DNA from: Chlorella sorokiniana
Taxonomy: Eukaryota; Chlorophyta; Trebouxiophyceae; Chlorellales; Chlorellaceae
Reading direction: 5' to 3'
NCBI GenBank assembly: GCA_025917655.1
Contig: CP084615.1
Span: 310,001 to 374,000 of the forward strand
DNA length: 64,000 nt
Part shown: in pieces, positions 21,852 through 33,716 of the stretch
Numbering within the stretch: the stretch's first letter is position 1
Layout: every line of letters begins with the position of its first letter
Position numbers and translations under genes: made by a program
The notes under the pieces: model-generated
Seen by the model: the letters and a program-made list of their open reading frames with translations, nothing else
Told to the model about the DNA's origin: nothing
Databases searched by the model: none

Positions 21852-24800
21852 TCAAATCACGACGCCGTCGGGAATGACAGCGTTGCGCATGATCACCACG
21901 ATGCCGTCCTGGACCATGAAGCCGCCTGCACAGGGTGAGGCCCAGGTGGGAGGCGGTGTGTTGAGAGTGCGGCGGTGGTGGTGGTAAGTGGGTGGAAGCG
22001 GTTTGGGCCGGTGGGGAAGCCCATGCTTGGCACAGCTGTCGACGATGAAATCATTCAGCATCAAGATCACAGGCCGCTGCAGCACTCGGTGTTCCCCCGA
22101 GCTGCCGCATCCTCAGCGAGGAGGGCATGCGGCGGCAGCGCAGGGCGGAGCGCTCACTCTCTGAGCGGTCAGCCTCCTTCACGCCGCTCTTGTTGATGAT
22201 CTGGCAGTTGTTACCGATGGTCGCGTTTTCGTCCACCACGCAGCGCCGCAGGAAGCAGTTGTCGCCTGAAGCAAGGGGCAGCGTGGGGGAGGCACGCGTG
22301 ATCTCAAGCTGAGGGACAAGCAGCTCGCGCCAACCTCCACTGATCCCCCTTCCACCATGCCTCCATAACACACACGGACAGCAAGCACTAGGCTGGTGAA
22401 GTGTGGAGGGCTGCTGCCGCAATGGGAGGGCCGCCCTGCACCGCAGGCGAGCCCCAGACGGGCGGGCGCCAGAACGCGCCAGCAGCAGCCCCTCAAGCCG
22501 GCCACAGGCAGCAAAACCAGCAGGCACAGCAGGGGAGCCGCTCACCGACGCCGTAGACGCGGTCGCCGAGCTCAATCGCCTCGCGACGCCCCGCATCGCT
22601 CATCCATGCACCGTTGCCCATGAGCATCGCGTTTTCAATGATGGTGCCGCGGCCCACATACGAGGCCGTGCCCAGCACCGAGTTGCTGATCTTGCAGCCC
22701 ACCAGGACTGCGGATCGGCAGGTGGGTGGAGTTGTGGGGGTGGGTGAGGAAGGGCGCGTGCAGCAGCAGTTTGGCGGTGGCAGCGCAAGTTCAGCACCTC
22801 TCAACGCGCGGTTTGCACATGCCAAGCCATTTCCGACATTGTTCGTCTTGTGGGCCAGTGGCACCAGGGCATGCTGTTGCAGCGCGGTTGGAACCCCCAG
22901 ACCTGCTGGCGCCGCCCCAGCCGCCGCCCCAGCCGTCGCCTACAATGACCGCCCCAGCCGCCGTCGCCTCACCCGATCCGTCGCCCACAATGACGCGGTC
23001 TAGCTCCACGCCGTGCATGAGGGCAGGGGGCAGCCCGCTGGACCGACGCCCAGTCATGTTGTCGATCTGCGGCAGCAAGGGGGGACGGAAGGGACGGGGT
23101 GAAATCGGTGCCGGTGCAGGAGGGCGGGTGCAAGCGTTCACGCAAATTCGGGGGGTCTGGCCGTTCAGCAGGCAGGTCGTGCCGCAGAACAGAGCATCAA
23201 CACGTGCACAAGCGGCCCCAGCAGCGCCAGGGAGGGACCAGGCCGAAGCTTGGAGGAGGGTGGGAGGGGCCAGCCGGCGGCGGCGGTGGCAGCGCAGGGC
23301 AGACGGCTGCAGCTGTGTGAGCATGCCCACCATGCCCATGAGCGCGTCGGGGCAGGCAAGGTCCAGGTTGGTTTCGAAGAAGTCCTTGAGGGACGACACA
23401 TCCTGTAAAGGGGCCAGCACAAGCGGCGGCAGGGGTGAGCAGCAGGCGCAGGCAACCAACAAGCCACGGGCGAGCATCCATCGCGCAGCAGGGGCGACGC
23501 TGTGTCGGACTGGGAGAGGAGGAGTGTGCGGCCAGCGCCGTCAGGACTTAAAGCCCTCCACCTTTACCGCAACAAGTGAGCACCCCCACGCTGGAGCTCA
23601 CGTGCCAGTAGCCGTCGTGCTGATACGCATACAGCTTCATTTCCTGGGCCAGGGCGTTGGGGATGACGTGGTGGCCGATGTGCACCAGCTGGGGCCGCTC
23701 GATCAGCCTGCAGGGCGGGTGGGCAGGTGGGTGGGTGGAGGGTGGTGATGGCGGCCTGCGGACCAAAGCTTGCAGGCCAGCCTAGCCCTGCTGGGAGCAC
23801 GGGCGGCTGAGGGGACGGTCAGGCGCCCTGCTGCCAAGCCCTTGGCTCTGCGCTCAAGACCTGCCAAAAACCCTGGCCCCTCTGCCCCCTACCCATGCAG
23901 TACATGGGCCTCTGCCACACCAGCAGAAGACCCACCCCCTCGCCCACCCCCAGAAACCACACACATACACGCGCATACCCGTGTTTCCCTCGTCCCGCAG
24001 ACCCACACCCACATGCACGCACACACCTGAACAGCGCCTCGCGCTTGAACACGTAGATGCCCATGTTGGCCAGGAACTCGGCACCGGGGCGGAGCGCTCG
24101 TCCTCTCGCCGCAGGCTGCCAAGGTCTCCCGCACCCGGCTTCTCCACAAACTTGAGCACCTTGCCTGCGTCAACAACGGTGACGGGGAGGAAGGGCGGCG
24201 CGGAGGGTTGAGGGCAGGGGGGGGGGGGGGGGGGGAGCGAGCAGCCAAAGAGAGGACGACGAGGGCAGCGGGGTAGGCCTCGGCAAGAGAGAAGCTGCAA
24301 CGCCCCAGGCAGGCAGCCAGGCTCCAGGCTACCCCGCCGATTGCCGCTGCGGCGGCGGGCACGTGCGGTGCAGCGGCTCACAGGAGGAGGCGTGGACCTT
24401 GGCAACGCCCTTGGTGCGCGCGGTGTCCTGCAGCGATGCGCATGGGCGGGGGCGTCGTGAGTGCGCTGGGTACCAGCAAGCGCGGCAGAGCACAGGCAGC
24501 AGCCACGCCAGGTGTGCAGGGTGGCAGCCGCACCTCGTCACACGTGTGCATGGCGATGGTCACATCCGCGTTCTTTTCGCGGTGGAAGGCCACCAGCTTC
24601 TGGAAGTCCATGTTGTACACGGCTGCAGAAAGGGACAGAAGAGAAGGGAGCCGAGCAAAGTGAGGAAGAGGGAGTGCAGCAGTCGGGCGGAAAGGTATGA
24701 CATGGCAGGATCCAGCCTGTGCTGGCCAGCAAACCACAGAAGCGGGTGCCACACCACCATCCCCGCCAAAACGCACGAACAAACATAATTGGGAGACAAA

Positions 24801-26223
24801 GCTGCTGTCGCCCCACCCGAGCCCGAGAGGATGACGTAGTCTCGCGCAGGGGTAATGCCGCGCGCCTCATCCTTCAGCTCGCCGATGTTCTTGCGCACAG
24901 CATCGGCGCTGCCCTGATACCTGAAAGATATCGGGGGGGGGGGCGGCGCGGCCAGCCATGTGGGCTGCGAATGGGATCAGGGTGAGCCGCAGCTGGAAGT
25001 TGGCAGCAGGGCGCCCAGCCAGCCTCGGCAGCGCTGCACTGTCCCCCTGCATGCGCGGGTGGTACCACTGCCGCAGGCCATAGAGTCGAAGCGAACCACA
25101 AGCGGCTCACCACTCGCGCTCCGTCACCGTCTGCTGCGCCGCCAGCACGTCCACCCAGGCCTGCTGGTCGGGCGGGCCAAACTTCATGGGCGGGTAGCAC
25201 GCCGCGATGTGGCTGTTCAGTGTGTGGCTCTGGAACTGGGTCAGCACGTAGCTGCGCAAGAGGGGAGGCGGAACAGGTTGAAGTTGCAGAGCAGGAAGCA
25301 GCAGCAGGTTGCAGCATGTAGAGAGGGAGACGGAGCAGGAGGCGCTGGCAGTCGCTGCCCGGCCGCACACCATGGCTGCCACCCCTCAGCTTGACCAACA
25401 CTTGCGCAGCAGAACCAGCCAGACTGCCCAGGAGGCGTTGGTGCGCTCGACAGCGAGCAGCTAGCCAGTGCGTCGGCCGCCCCTCACATCTTGTTGATGC
25501 CCGAGTTGAGGCAGTTGTTGAGCGGCACATCAACCATCAGCAGCGAGGAGCCAAGCGGAACCGCTGGCATCGCGCGGAAGCGCGTCAGCGGGTTCTTGGT
25601 CTCCCCGCCCGCCAGAATCACCGCGCGCACCGTGGCACTCATCTCCTCCTTGCTGATGGTGGTGGGGCTGCGGGGGCACGCGAGAAAGAGATATTTGCGG
25701 TGATGGGAAGCAGCCAGGATTCAGAGTAGAGAGGTGGCAAATTGCCGCCATGGCAGCACACTGTGCTGCTAATATGCAAGAAGGAAGTGTACGAACATGT
25801 TGTTGGAGACACTTGCAGGCACCCGTGCAGCGCGCACAAGGAGGGGGGTGGCTTCTGTCGCACAGCCCGCCTGCCGCTGCTGCAGCTGCGCAAGGGGTAG
25901 CTCACCTATACCTAGCCTCCTGCTCTGACTGCACGCTTGGGGCGGCGACCTGGCACAAGGCGAGCAGCAAGAGAGGTGAAAAAGGCGCGGGAAGTGAGAC
26001 ATCCGCCCTCTCAAACAGCACCCCTGGCTCGCTCGCATCTCGACACTCACCTGTGCGGTCTGCTGGCGGGCTGCCTGCGCAGAAGGCACGACCTGGCCCC
26101 GGGGGCACTCTGCTGCGACTGGCCATTCTGAAAGTGCGCCTCGCAGCGCAGCTGCGCCTTTCTGCCGCTTGTGGGGCCCCTTTGGATCACAGAAGCAGTG
26201 GGAGTGAAGGCAAAGGACTGCAT
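21852..26223 (-). CDS. Divergent ADP-glucose pyrophosphorylase subunit (AGPase-like)
   Basis: The start ATG 26223 (MQSFAFTPTASVIQRG) begins a plastid-type presequence. The core follows AGPase order: TVRAVILAGGETKNPLTRFR (25580-25640), VDVPLNNCLNSGINKM, YVLTQFQSHTLNSHIAA, QGSADAVRKNIGEL, DYVILSGS, then AVYNMDFQKLVAFHREKNA, VLKFVEKPGAGDL, MGIYVFKREALF, GYWHDVSSLKDFFETNL, IDNMTGRRSSGLPP, and a beta-helix tail (VGCKISNSVLGTASYVG, CVVDENATIGNNCQI, KSGVKEADRS, GIVVIMRNAVIPDGVVI). In the family the P-loop is GGGxGTxLxPLT and the metal Asp is LSGDHLYRMDY. Here they read AGGETKNPLT (two residues shorter) and LSGSAVYNMDF (Asp to Ser). A catalytically weak or regulatory subunit of starch synthesis is therefore likely. 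One base seems missing at 24086-24089. Confidence 0.88.
24217..24235. repeat. Poly-G run (19 G) in an AGPase-like intron
   Basis: G19 on the plus strand (C19 in the pre-mRNA). It follows GGTTGAGGGCA and has no coding role. Confidence 0.9.
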
Positions 26224-27017
26224 GGCTGCGGTTGCCGGTGGGAAAAGTTTGGGCAGGTTTCTGCAGTGATGCAAGGGCCGACCCAAAGCCGTTCACAGAT
26301 TTATGGATTAATGAGAAGGTCGATTGGCAACCTGGCAGAGCGATTGCCACAGAAGAAGCCAAGCGCATGCTGCGCTCTCGTATCACGGCGATCTCTGGAC
26401 AAGTGGCACGCCTGCCAGCTTGCTTCAACTCTGTTGGAACCCCTTCTGTTGGCAGTGATCCATTTGGCGGGGGGTGAATTGCTCGCTACGAGGTCCCTTC
26501 ATGTCGTGGGATGGCGGCGGCAGTCCAAACTCCTGAGGGAGGGCCTTTTCTTATGCCATGGACCCTGCCGGCCTCCAAACAACATGCAAAGTAGATGTCT
26601 ACTCAACACAGTGGGTGCCTGTTTCTGCGATTCGGTGCTTAGCCTGGTCTTGTGAAGCACCGGCATCCTCGCGAGCACCCCTCAGGAATGAGATGTGCTG
26701 AGGATATGGCAGCAGCACCACCCCCAATTCACGCAGCATGAAGCAGGGGACAAGCGACGCTTGCAACATCACGCGTAACCACTGTGGGGCAAGCTGACGC
26801 AGCGCGTTACATGGGGTCTGGGAGTAACAGCGCTGCAGCAGCTGCTGGCGGCAGGCGCAGGAGCTCACGCCTCCGGGCTGCACGCAGGGAGGGAGGTGGG
26901 TAGCATGCAGAGGATCAGCCGCACGACCAAATGGTAGGAGGGAAGTAGGGCCCTGCCACACTGAGGCAGAGTCGAGCTGAGGCAGGGCGGGGCAGGAGCG
27001 CTGTCGGCAACGCGTGC
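26224..27017. other. AGPase-like promoter and RPL12 3' UTR
   Basis: About 790 bp in tandem orientation. TTACA at 26807-26811 (TGTAA on the minus strand) gives RPL12 a 3' UTR near 210 bases. The part from 26224 to about 26790 is the upstream region of the AGPase-like gene. A plus-strand reading frame crosses it, but it is a shadow without recognisable content. Confidence 0.5.
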
Positions 27018-29124
27018 TCACCACACAATCTCGCCGTCGTCAATCTTCTTCTGGATGTCGCGTGGGTCCTCATGCTCCACAGTGCAGCCAACTGCGGTGG
27101 CAGAGGGGAGCAAAGGGATACAGTCAAGGGAGGCGGGAGGGCAGGGTCGAGCACGGGCAAGGGAGCCAAAGCGCGGCAGCACAGGCTGCTGGTAGCAGGC
27201 GGCAGGCAGGCCTGCACACACTCAAAGGCCTTCAACGCAGGAAGAAGGGCGCTGCCGCGCTCCTCACCAGACACGCAGGTGCCCAGCATCTCCTTGACCG
27301 TGCCGGAGAATGCGGCGGCGCAGCTGCGGTCGGCCATCACGCGGGCGATCTCGTAAATGTCGTCCAGCGAGAGGTTGCCGTTGTGCTTGATGTTCTTCTC
27401 CTGTGGAGGACAGACAGCGAGGATGAGCAGGCATGTGCGGGTTAGGTTTGAGCGTGGAAAGCGGACAAGAGAATGGGGAAGTCTTGGCCAGCTCTGGCGG
27501 CAGCCTGCCGAGGACTGCCTGGCATCGACTGCCATGCCCGGCTGAGCAGCCAGGACCCAGCTCCGCCCAAGCGCTGAGCGCTGAGCTGCAGATCCCAATG
27601 GCTCCATCCCATTGCTCGCCCCTGCGTGTACGGCCCAGCTGCCCAGCACACAGCAGTACAGCCACTCTTGGGCGGGCCTGCAGCTGGCCCCGGACCCCAA
27701 CCAGCAGCCGTGAGCTGCGCCGCTGCGCCTCCTCTGGCCGAGCCGCCACCGCCGCTGAGACCACGCCGCTGCTGGCAGCAGCCACCACGAGGGAGGCACC
27801 AAGGGCCTTGCGATGGAAAGCGCCAGCACACGCGGAAACACGCCGCGTCGCACCTTCTTGCGGTCGCGCACGGGCTCCTTGAGCGCCTTGATGACGAGCG
27901 CGGCAGCCGAGGGGATGACCGACACCTTGGCCTGGCGGTTCTGCACCGTGAGCTTGACGGTCACGCGCAGGCCCTTCCACTCCTTGGCCGTCTCCTTGGC
28001 AATGTCCTCACCAATCTGGGGGCGGGGGCAGCGGCGTGTGCATGAGCATGCGCTTGGGTGTTGCTGGCGTTGGGTCGCGTTGGAGTCGGCAGCTGGATGC
28101 CGTGCTGCTGTCAAGGTCGGCGAGCCCTGCCCTGCGCTGCCCCGCCCAGGCGTGGCCGGCGCATACGTCAGACCCGGGCGGCCCCGACGCAGCAATGCTG
28201 CCCCGGGCTGAGCCGCCGCCTCGCTGGCTCCCGCTGCGGTCACGCCCAAAGGCGCGAGCAGCGCAGCAGTGAAGCCAGGAGCAGTGCTGCCATGCTGCTG
28301 GGCTGCGGCGGTTGCTCCGGTCGGTGCGCGGCGCTGATAGCCTTTGCGGGAAGCTCAGGTGCTGCCCCGCCGCAGCTGGTGCTTGCTCTGCCAGCTGCGA
28401 CCGAGCTCCATCTGGTTCGAAAATTCTGAAGCCCGCAGCCATGCGTGTGCACGACCGCTCTATGCAGCAGGGTTCGCTGGAGCGTTGGAAAGCGCACCTT
28501 CTTGGGGGACAGGCCCAGGGGACCGATCTTGGGCGCAAGCGAGACGCAGCGCCCACCTCGCCACCGGTGGCGCGCACATACACCTGCAGGAAGAAGAAGA
28601 AAAGCAGCGGTCAGGGGGCGTGTCGCTCTCAGCGCAGCGCCGCACAGCCAGCAATGATCCACCCGAGTGCGGTCCGCCCCGTGCGCCGCCAAGCACTGGC
28701 AGCGCTGCTGCTCCCAAGTGCCGCTGCTGCTGCTTCTCCTGCTGCATTTCATGCGCAGCTGTCCCATGTGATGCGCACCTCGATGATCTCGCTGGGGTCA
28801 AACTGCAGGGCAGGGAGGCAGCAGCGCAAAGCAGAGGCGGTCAGCGACCGGCGACAGCGGGGAGGAGGAAGGCTGGCGGCAGCCTCCCAATGGAAACCGC
28901 ACGATGGCTGCGGTGCCAGCTCTATAGAAACGCTGCAAGCAGGCCAGCGCCGGGCCATGCACCCTGCTGGCATCACTGCTGCTTGACATGCGGCCCTCTG
29001 AGCTGAGGCCGGTCCACTATATGCCAAGGGGCGCTATGGTGCACCGTGCAGACTGCTGCCGCTGGGGCAACCAGTCATGACGCTCTGGGAAGCTGCCCAG
29101 GCTGCCACTTGCCTTCGGGGCCAT
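27018..29124 (-). CDS. RPL12: 60S ribosomal protein L12 (uL11)
   Basis: uL11 binds the GTPase-associated centre of 28S rRNA at the base of the P stalk. Exon 1 is only MAPK (29124-29113) and uses a GC donor (AAG|GCAAGT); the GT four bases later would put a stop in frame. Next come FDPSEIIE (28802-28779) and [12 protein letters not shown] running into [15 protein letters not shown]. Then follow [58 protein letters not shown], and [20 protein letters not shown] before TGA at 27018. The length is about the family's usual 165 residues, with five introns. One base is missing near 28541-28547 relative to the conserved GAASSLAPK, which in an essential single-domain protein points to a sequence error. 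Confidence 0.95.
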
Positions 29125-29625
29125 CTTGCTCGTGTCCCCAATTTGACCTGCCTCGAGAAAGGACAGAGCTCGGCGGGGCAGGCCGTTTTGCCGCTGGCGC
29201 CCGCTTGGTGTTTCCCGGGTCGGACACGTCAGCATGCAACTTTGCGCAGGCCGTCCCTAGCAGCGTTTCACGGTCTGGAGGCGCGACACTGTTCTGCACA
29301 TTCGGTTTCGAGCGGCGGGCACCCATAACGTCACAGCAGCCTCTCTGCCCTTCCATCGTGCGAGCCCTTGGGGTGCAGGTGGCTAGTATACAACTCTTCA
29401 AGGCTTGCCTCGTAGTTGAAAGGCTGCACGAGCAGCCTCAGGGGCTGCTCGTGTACACGACTTTTCTTTTCAACGTATACTGCACCTGACAGCGCTGGGA
29501 GGCTGAACTTGAGCCCTTGAAGCCACCGCGACACGCGATCAGGGCACGGTAGTGCCTCCAGGTTCCACGGCAGGACTCCGCCTCCCCCGCCACTGGCGGC
29601 AACGGCGGAGGCAGCCAACACCGCC
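29125..29625. promoter_or_regulatory. Divergent promoter region of RPL12 and TBL1
   Basis: A 500-bp head-to-head spacer. A near-perfect inverted repeat ACGAGCAGCCTCAGGGGCTGCTCGT near 29429-29453 (arms ACGAGCAGCC and GGCTGCTCGT) is its most striking element. No gene is seen. Confidence 0.5.
29429..29453. repeat. 10-bp inverted repeat in the RPL12/TBL1 promoter
   Basis: The arms ACGAGCAGCC and GGCTGCTCGT flank a 5-base centre. It lies about 170 bases before the TBL1 ATG and could be a dyad operator-like site or a 5' UTR hairpin. Confidence 0.6.
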
Positions 29626-32600
29626 ATGTCCCTCACAAGCGATGAAGTCAACTTCCTAGTCTACCGATACCTTTTAGAGGCAGGCGAGTATGGGATGGCG
29701 TTGGTGGGATGCAAAGGTGCATGCTGGGCTTGGCCGGTGCCGTGACGTGCGCTGCTTATGGCCTGGCACCTCGTTCTTTTTTTGGCCCTGTGCGCAGCAG
29801 TGACCGGCCTGCCCTCATTCCGGTGACCCGTGTCCTGCCGCCGCCACCGCAGGCTTCTCGCACGCCGCCTTTGTGTTTGGGTGCGAGAGCAGCGTCAGCA
29901 AGTCGGGCATCAACGGCAAGGAGGTGCCCGTCGGCGCTCTTGTCTCCTTCATCCAAAAGGTGCGGCGATGCTGCTGCCGCGCTCGCGCTGCTCGGCACCC
30001 TACCACCTGGGCGCGCGCCGGGCTGGCCTGCACGCTGGCGCCCCAATCAGGGCGGGATGCCTCCTGCGCCCTGCCCCCAACCGCTGCTGCTGAGCTCCTG
30101 CACCGTGCGCGCTCCCCGTTATTGTACCGCTTGTTGTACCGCAGGGCTTCCAGTACATGGAGCTGGAGGCCAACCTGAATGAGGAGGGCACCGACGTATA
30201 CGGCGAGTACACGCCGCTGACCGCCCGCGAAATCCTGGTGAAGGACATTGACGAGCTGCGGCTGGCGGTGCGGGAGATGAAGGAGGCGGCGGCAGCGGAG
30301 CAGCAGGACTTCTTGGCGGCGGGGCCGCGCGACGTGCCGGAGGCCGCCGTGCGGCGCCTGGCGGGCCACGGCGGCGAGGTCACCTCTCTGGCCTGGTGCC
30401 CCACCTCCAACCTGCTGGCCTCTGCCTCCAGCGACGGCTCCGCCCGCATCTGGGACCTGCAAGAGAGCGGCAGCTCGGGGTCGGGCCGCGTGGCGGTGTG
30501 CCGCCACGCCCCGCGGGCGGCGCCGCCGCAGCCGACCTCACCTGCCTGGAGTGGTCCCCGACGGGCAGCAGCTGGCCACCGGGGCCACCGACAACGCAGT
30601 GCGCCTGTTCAGCCGGGAAGGTGGGCCCGCCCCGCCCGCTGCCCCCGCACCCAACCCGCTGCTCCCGCTGTGCCCGCCCACCTTCCCTCCCTTCCTGGGG
30701 CAGGCGGGGGAATGGTGTATGCCTCAGTCGCTGCTTCCCTCGCTCCTCATTGGTCTCACCGCTCCTGCCGCGCATGCCGAGCTGGCCCTCCCGTTCCACA
30801 TCCTACTCCTGGCCTGCCTTGCCCGCCACCTCTTGCTGCAGGCGTGTTGAAGTCCACGCTGCAGGGCCACCGCGGCATGGTCATGGCAGTGCGGTGGAAC
30901 AAGAAGGGCGACCTGCTGCTGTCGGGTGCGGCGGCGGCGGCGGCCAACGGCGCTGCTGCTGCGCTCCGTGTGCATGTGCCTGCCAGCTGCTGCCAGCCGC
31001 GCTGAGCAGGCGCACCTCTCCAAGCAACCGCCCTCACGGCACACCGAGGCGCCGCTGCAGCGCCCGTATCACTCAGAAGCCTGTTTCCGCAGCCGCTGCC
31101 CACTTGCTTGTCCTGACCTGCATGGCCCCTCAGCGACCCACTTGCTGCTGAACCGCGCCACCCATCCATCCTCAGCCACCCATTCTGCCACTCCACCTTC
31201 CCCCAACAGGCGCCCTGGACGGCGCGGTGGTGGTGTGGGACGCCAAGGCGGGCACGCAGCACAAGGCGTACGCGCACCACAGTGGGTCAGTGGTGGACGC
31301 CGACTGGCGCAACAACACCATGTTTGCGTCGGCCGCCCAGGACGGCTCCATCGCCGTGTGCAAGCTGTCCGACAGCAAGCCGCTGCGGCACTGGCAGGTG
31401 GATGGGCGGGTGGGGAAGGGTGGGCGCGGGCGCGGGTGTGGGTGCGCAGGTGGGTGTGGGCAGGCACACTGATCTGATCCGATCTGGCTGATGGGAGCCG
31501 GCGCTTAAGATGTGGCAGGCTGAGGAAGCGGGCAGCCGTCGGACGATGGGTGACCCTTTAGGTTGCTGCTGTTGAACTTCTCAGTGTCAGCCCGCTGCTC
31601 ACGCCTCGCGGCCCCACCCCCACCGGCAGGGCGCTCACTCCGCCGACATCAACAGCCTGCGGTGGGAGCCCTCGGGCAAGCTGCTGGCGTCGTGCAGCGA
31701 CGACGGCACGGTCAAGGTGTGGCAGGCGTCGGCGGAGCGGCCGCTGCACACGCTGACGGGTGCGAGCTGCCGCCGCGTGCCACGCCCGCTGCAACCGCCG
31801 CGGCCGCCTTGGTTGCATGCAAGCTGGCGTGGCCATCGCGGCACGTGCCCCTCAGCCCGTGCCTGCCTCCCCCGCCCTGCCTGTATGCCGCGCTGGGCAA
31901 GCTTGCTGGCAGCTGCTTGCTGGTGCCTGCACTGCTCGCCGTCAGTGGCGGCACCCTCTGAATATCTGCACACCCAGCAGCGCTGGGCGTGTCTGCCAGC
32001 GATGGCTTTGGCCGCTGGTCCCTTCCCCGCCTGGCGCCTCGCCCCCTCGTCCTCAGCCCCCAGCAGCTTCCTCACCCTCCCCTCACCACTCCCCTCTCGC
32101 GCGCCCGCAGGCCACGAGGGGCCCGTCACCGCCGTGCGCTGGGGCCAGGCCAGCAGCGGGCGCTGCCTGCTGGCGTCGTGCGGCGAGGACGGCTCTGTGC
32201 GAGTGTGGGACGCTGAGGCGGGCGCCTGCATCCACGTCTTTGACGAACACGAGTCGGTAAGGGCTGGGGGGCTGCACAGCCTGCCTGAGCAGGGCTGCCA
32301 TGCTGCCTGAGGGCTGGGGGAGGCGGGGGGCACGCATGGGAGAAGGCAGCAGGAGTGCCATGCTGGTGTGCCCCTCGCGCGCGCTCGACCACCTTCTCAA
32401 CCGCCCCGCCCCCCCCCCCCCTCCCACCCAATAAACAATACCCCCAGGCGGTTTCCACGCTGGCCTGGGCCCCCGACGCAACCTACCTGGCCAGCGGCGA
32501 CGCGGGTGGCGCCGCCCTGGTGTGGAGCCTGCGCAGCGGCGGGCGTGGCGCGCGCGCTGCGCGCCCCGCCACCATCTACGACCTGCGTTTCTCCCGAGAC

Positions 32601-32672
32601 TCCTCCCTGCTGGCCTGCTGCACCGCCGAGGCGCGGCCCATCCTGGTTGCCGACCTGCGGCGCCAGGCGTGA
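29626..32672 (+). CDS. TBL1/TBLR1-type LisH-WD40 corepressor (HOS15-like)
   Basis: ATG 29626 gives [20 protein letters not shown], a LisH dimerisation motif, continued by [17 protein letters not shown] and [20 protein letters not shown], the typical TBL1 N-terminus. A helical linker ([17 protein letters not shown]) follows, then WD40 repeats: [15 protein letters not shown]...[66 protein letters not shown]...[16 protein letters not shown]...VRVWDAEAG and [18 protein letters not shown]...VWSL, ending ADLRRQA (stop 32670-32672). TBL1 proteins bridge histone deacetylases (HDAC3 in animals; HOS15/HDA9 in plants) to chromatin. A TGTAA signal is at 33044-33048. Two C-runs (30509-30512 and 30556-30559) each appear one base short of the conserved frame. 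Confidence 0.92.
30122..30144 (+). repeat. TTGTACCGC pair at a TBL1 3' splice site
   Basis: The intron ends TTGTACCGC-TTG-TTGTACCGC-AG at 30144 and the exon [11 protein letters not shown] begins at 30145. The second copy abuts the acceptor. Confidence 0.8.
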
Positions 32673-33716
32673 GGCGGCGGCGCCGCCGCGGCGACGGCAT
32701 GCCCCTCCCAAGGCCTGTCAAGCAGCTGCTGGGGCTGCCTCTTGTTGTGGGAGCGCCCCTCCCTGCTGCGAGCGTCTGCCCCAGGGGCCCCCTCCCCTGC
32801 ACAAGCTCTCCCTCTGCGCTGCCTGCGTTGCTTCCGCTTGCCGTGTCTGCGCTCGTCGTCAGCAGCGCACCGCCTGATTCCCCCTGCTTGCAACCTCATG
32901 TCGCCGCTGGCAGAACCCACTGCCTTGCCTGCCACTCCAACTCTTGACGTGCCTGACTGACCGCCCCACCTCACTGCCTGCCCTGCTTGCTGACCTCGAC
33001 CGACGTTACGCGCTTGTTCTGTCTTGTATGCGGCTCTTCTTTTTGTAATCTTGGAAACACTGCTGAAATGATGTTATGAAAGGAATGCCGGGAGGCAGTT
33101 TTCAGAAGCAGGGATGGAGCAGATGGATGGGCGACTGAATCTTTCTACTGTTCAAAATTGGCTGCGGCGCTCACTTTCATGTTTCCTCCCCCGCAGCTGG
33201 CAGCACTGCGCTACGACACCACTGCCGGCCTGGCCTGCGCGAGTCTTGTCCCCAGACTGATGTGCGCTCTTGGAGCGGGAAGGTGCATGGTAGGGGTGTT
33301 GCAGGGATCTCCTACATCGGGGAGAGGGGGAAGACCGCGGCGGGCCCTCTGGTGCAGGCACCGAGCAGGAACACGCCAGCCAGGTCTGGGCTTGCCTTCC
33401 ACCCCAGTCGCGGCCTCCCGCTCTCTGACGCCTCCTTCCCTCCGGATGCCCCAAGTCGTTTCCAACTGCTTGGGCAGCCACAGATGTTCCTGAGGTGGCA
33501 TTTGTGGGCATAATCTCGATGTAACAAGCTTACCATCCGTCACATCAGCAGCGGCGTCGCTGCCTGGCTGCAGCTGTTGCAGTTTTCAGCCAGGAGAGCA
33601 TCATTCCCTTCATGTTCCGGGCATCGCTTTTGCGATTCGCCACCTCTGTCGGGACTTATGGTGGTTGTGAGCATCACGGCGCCACCGGCTGTCTCACAAA
33701 GTCCGCGTCCACCCAC
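32673..33716. other. TBL1 3' UTR and upstream region of the small membrane-protein pair
   Basis: TGTAA at 33044-33048 most likely ends the TBL1 transcript. The rest (33060-33716) shows no recognisable coding on either strand and is probably promoter and 5' UTR of the next gene. Confidence 0.5.
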
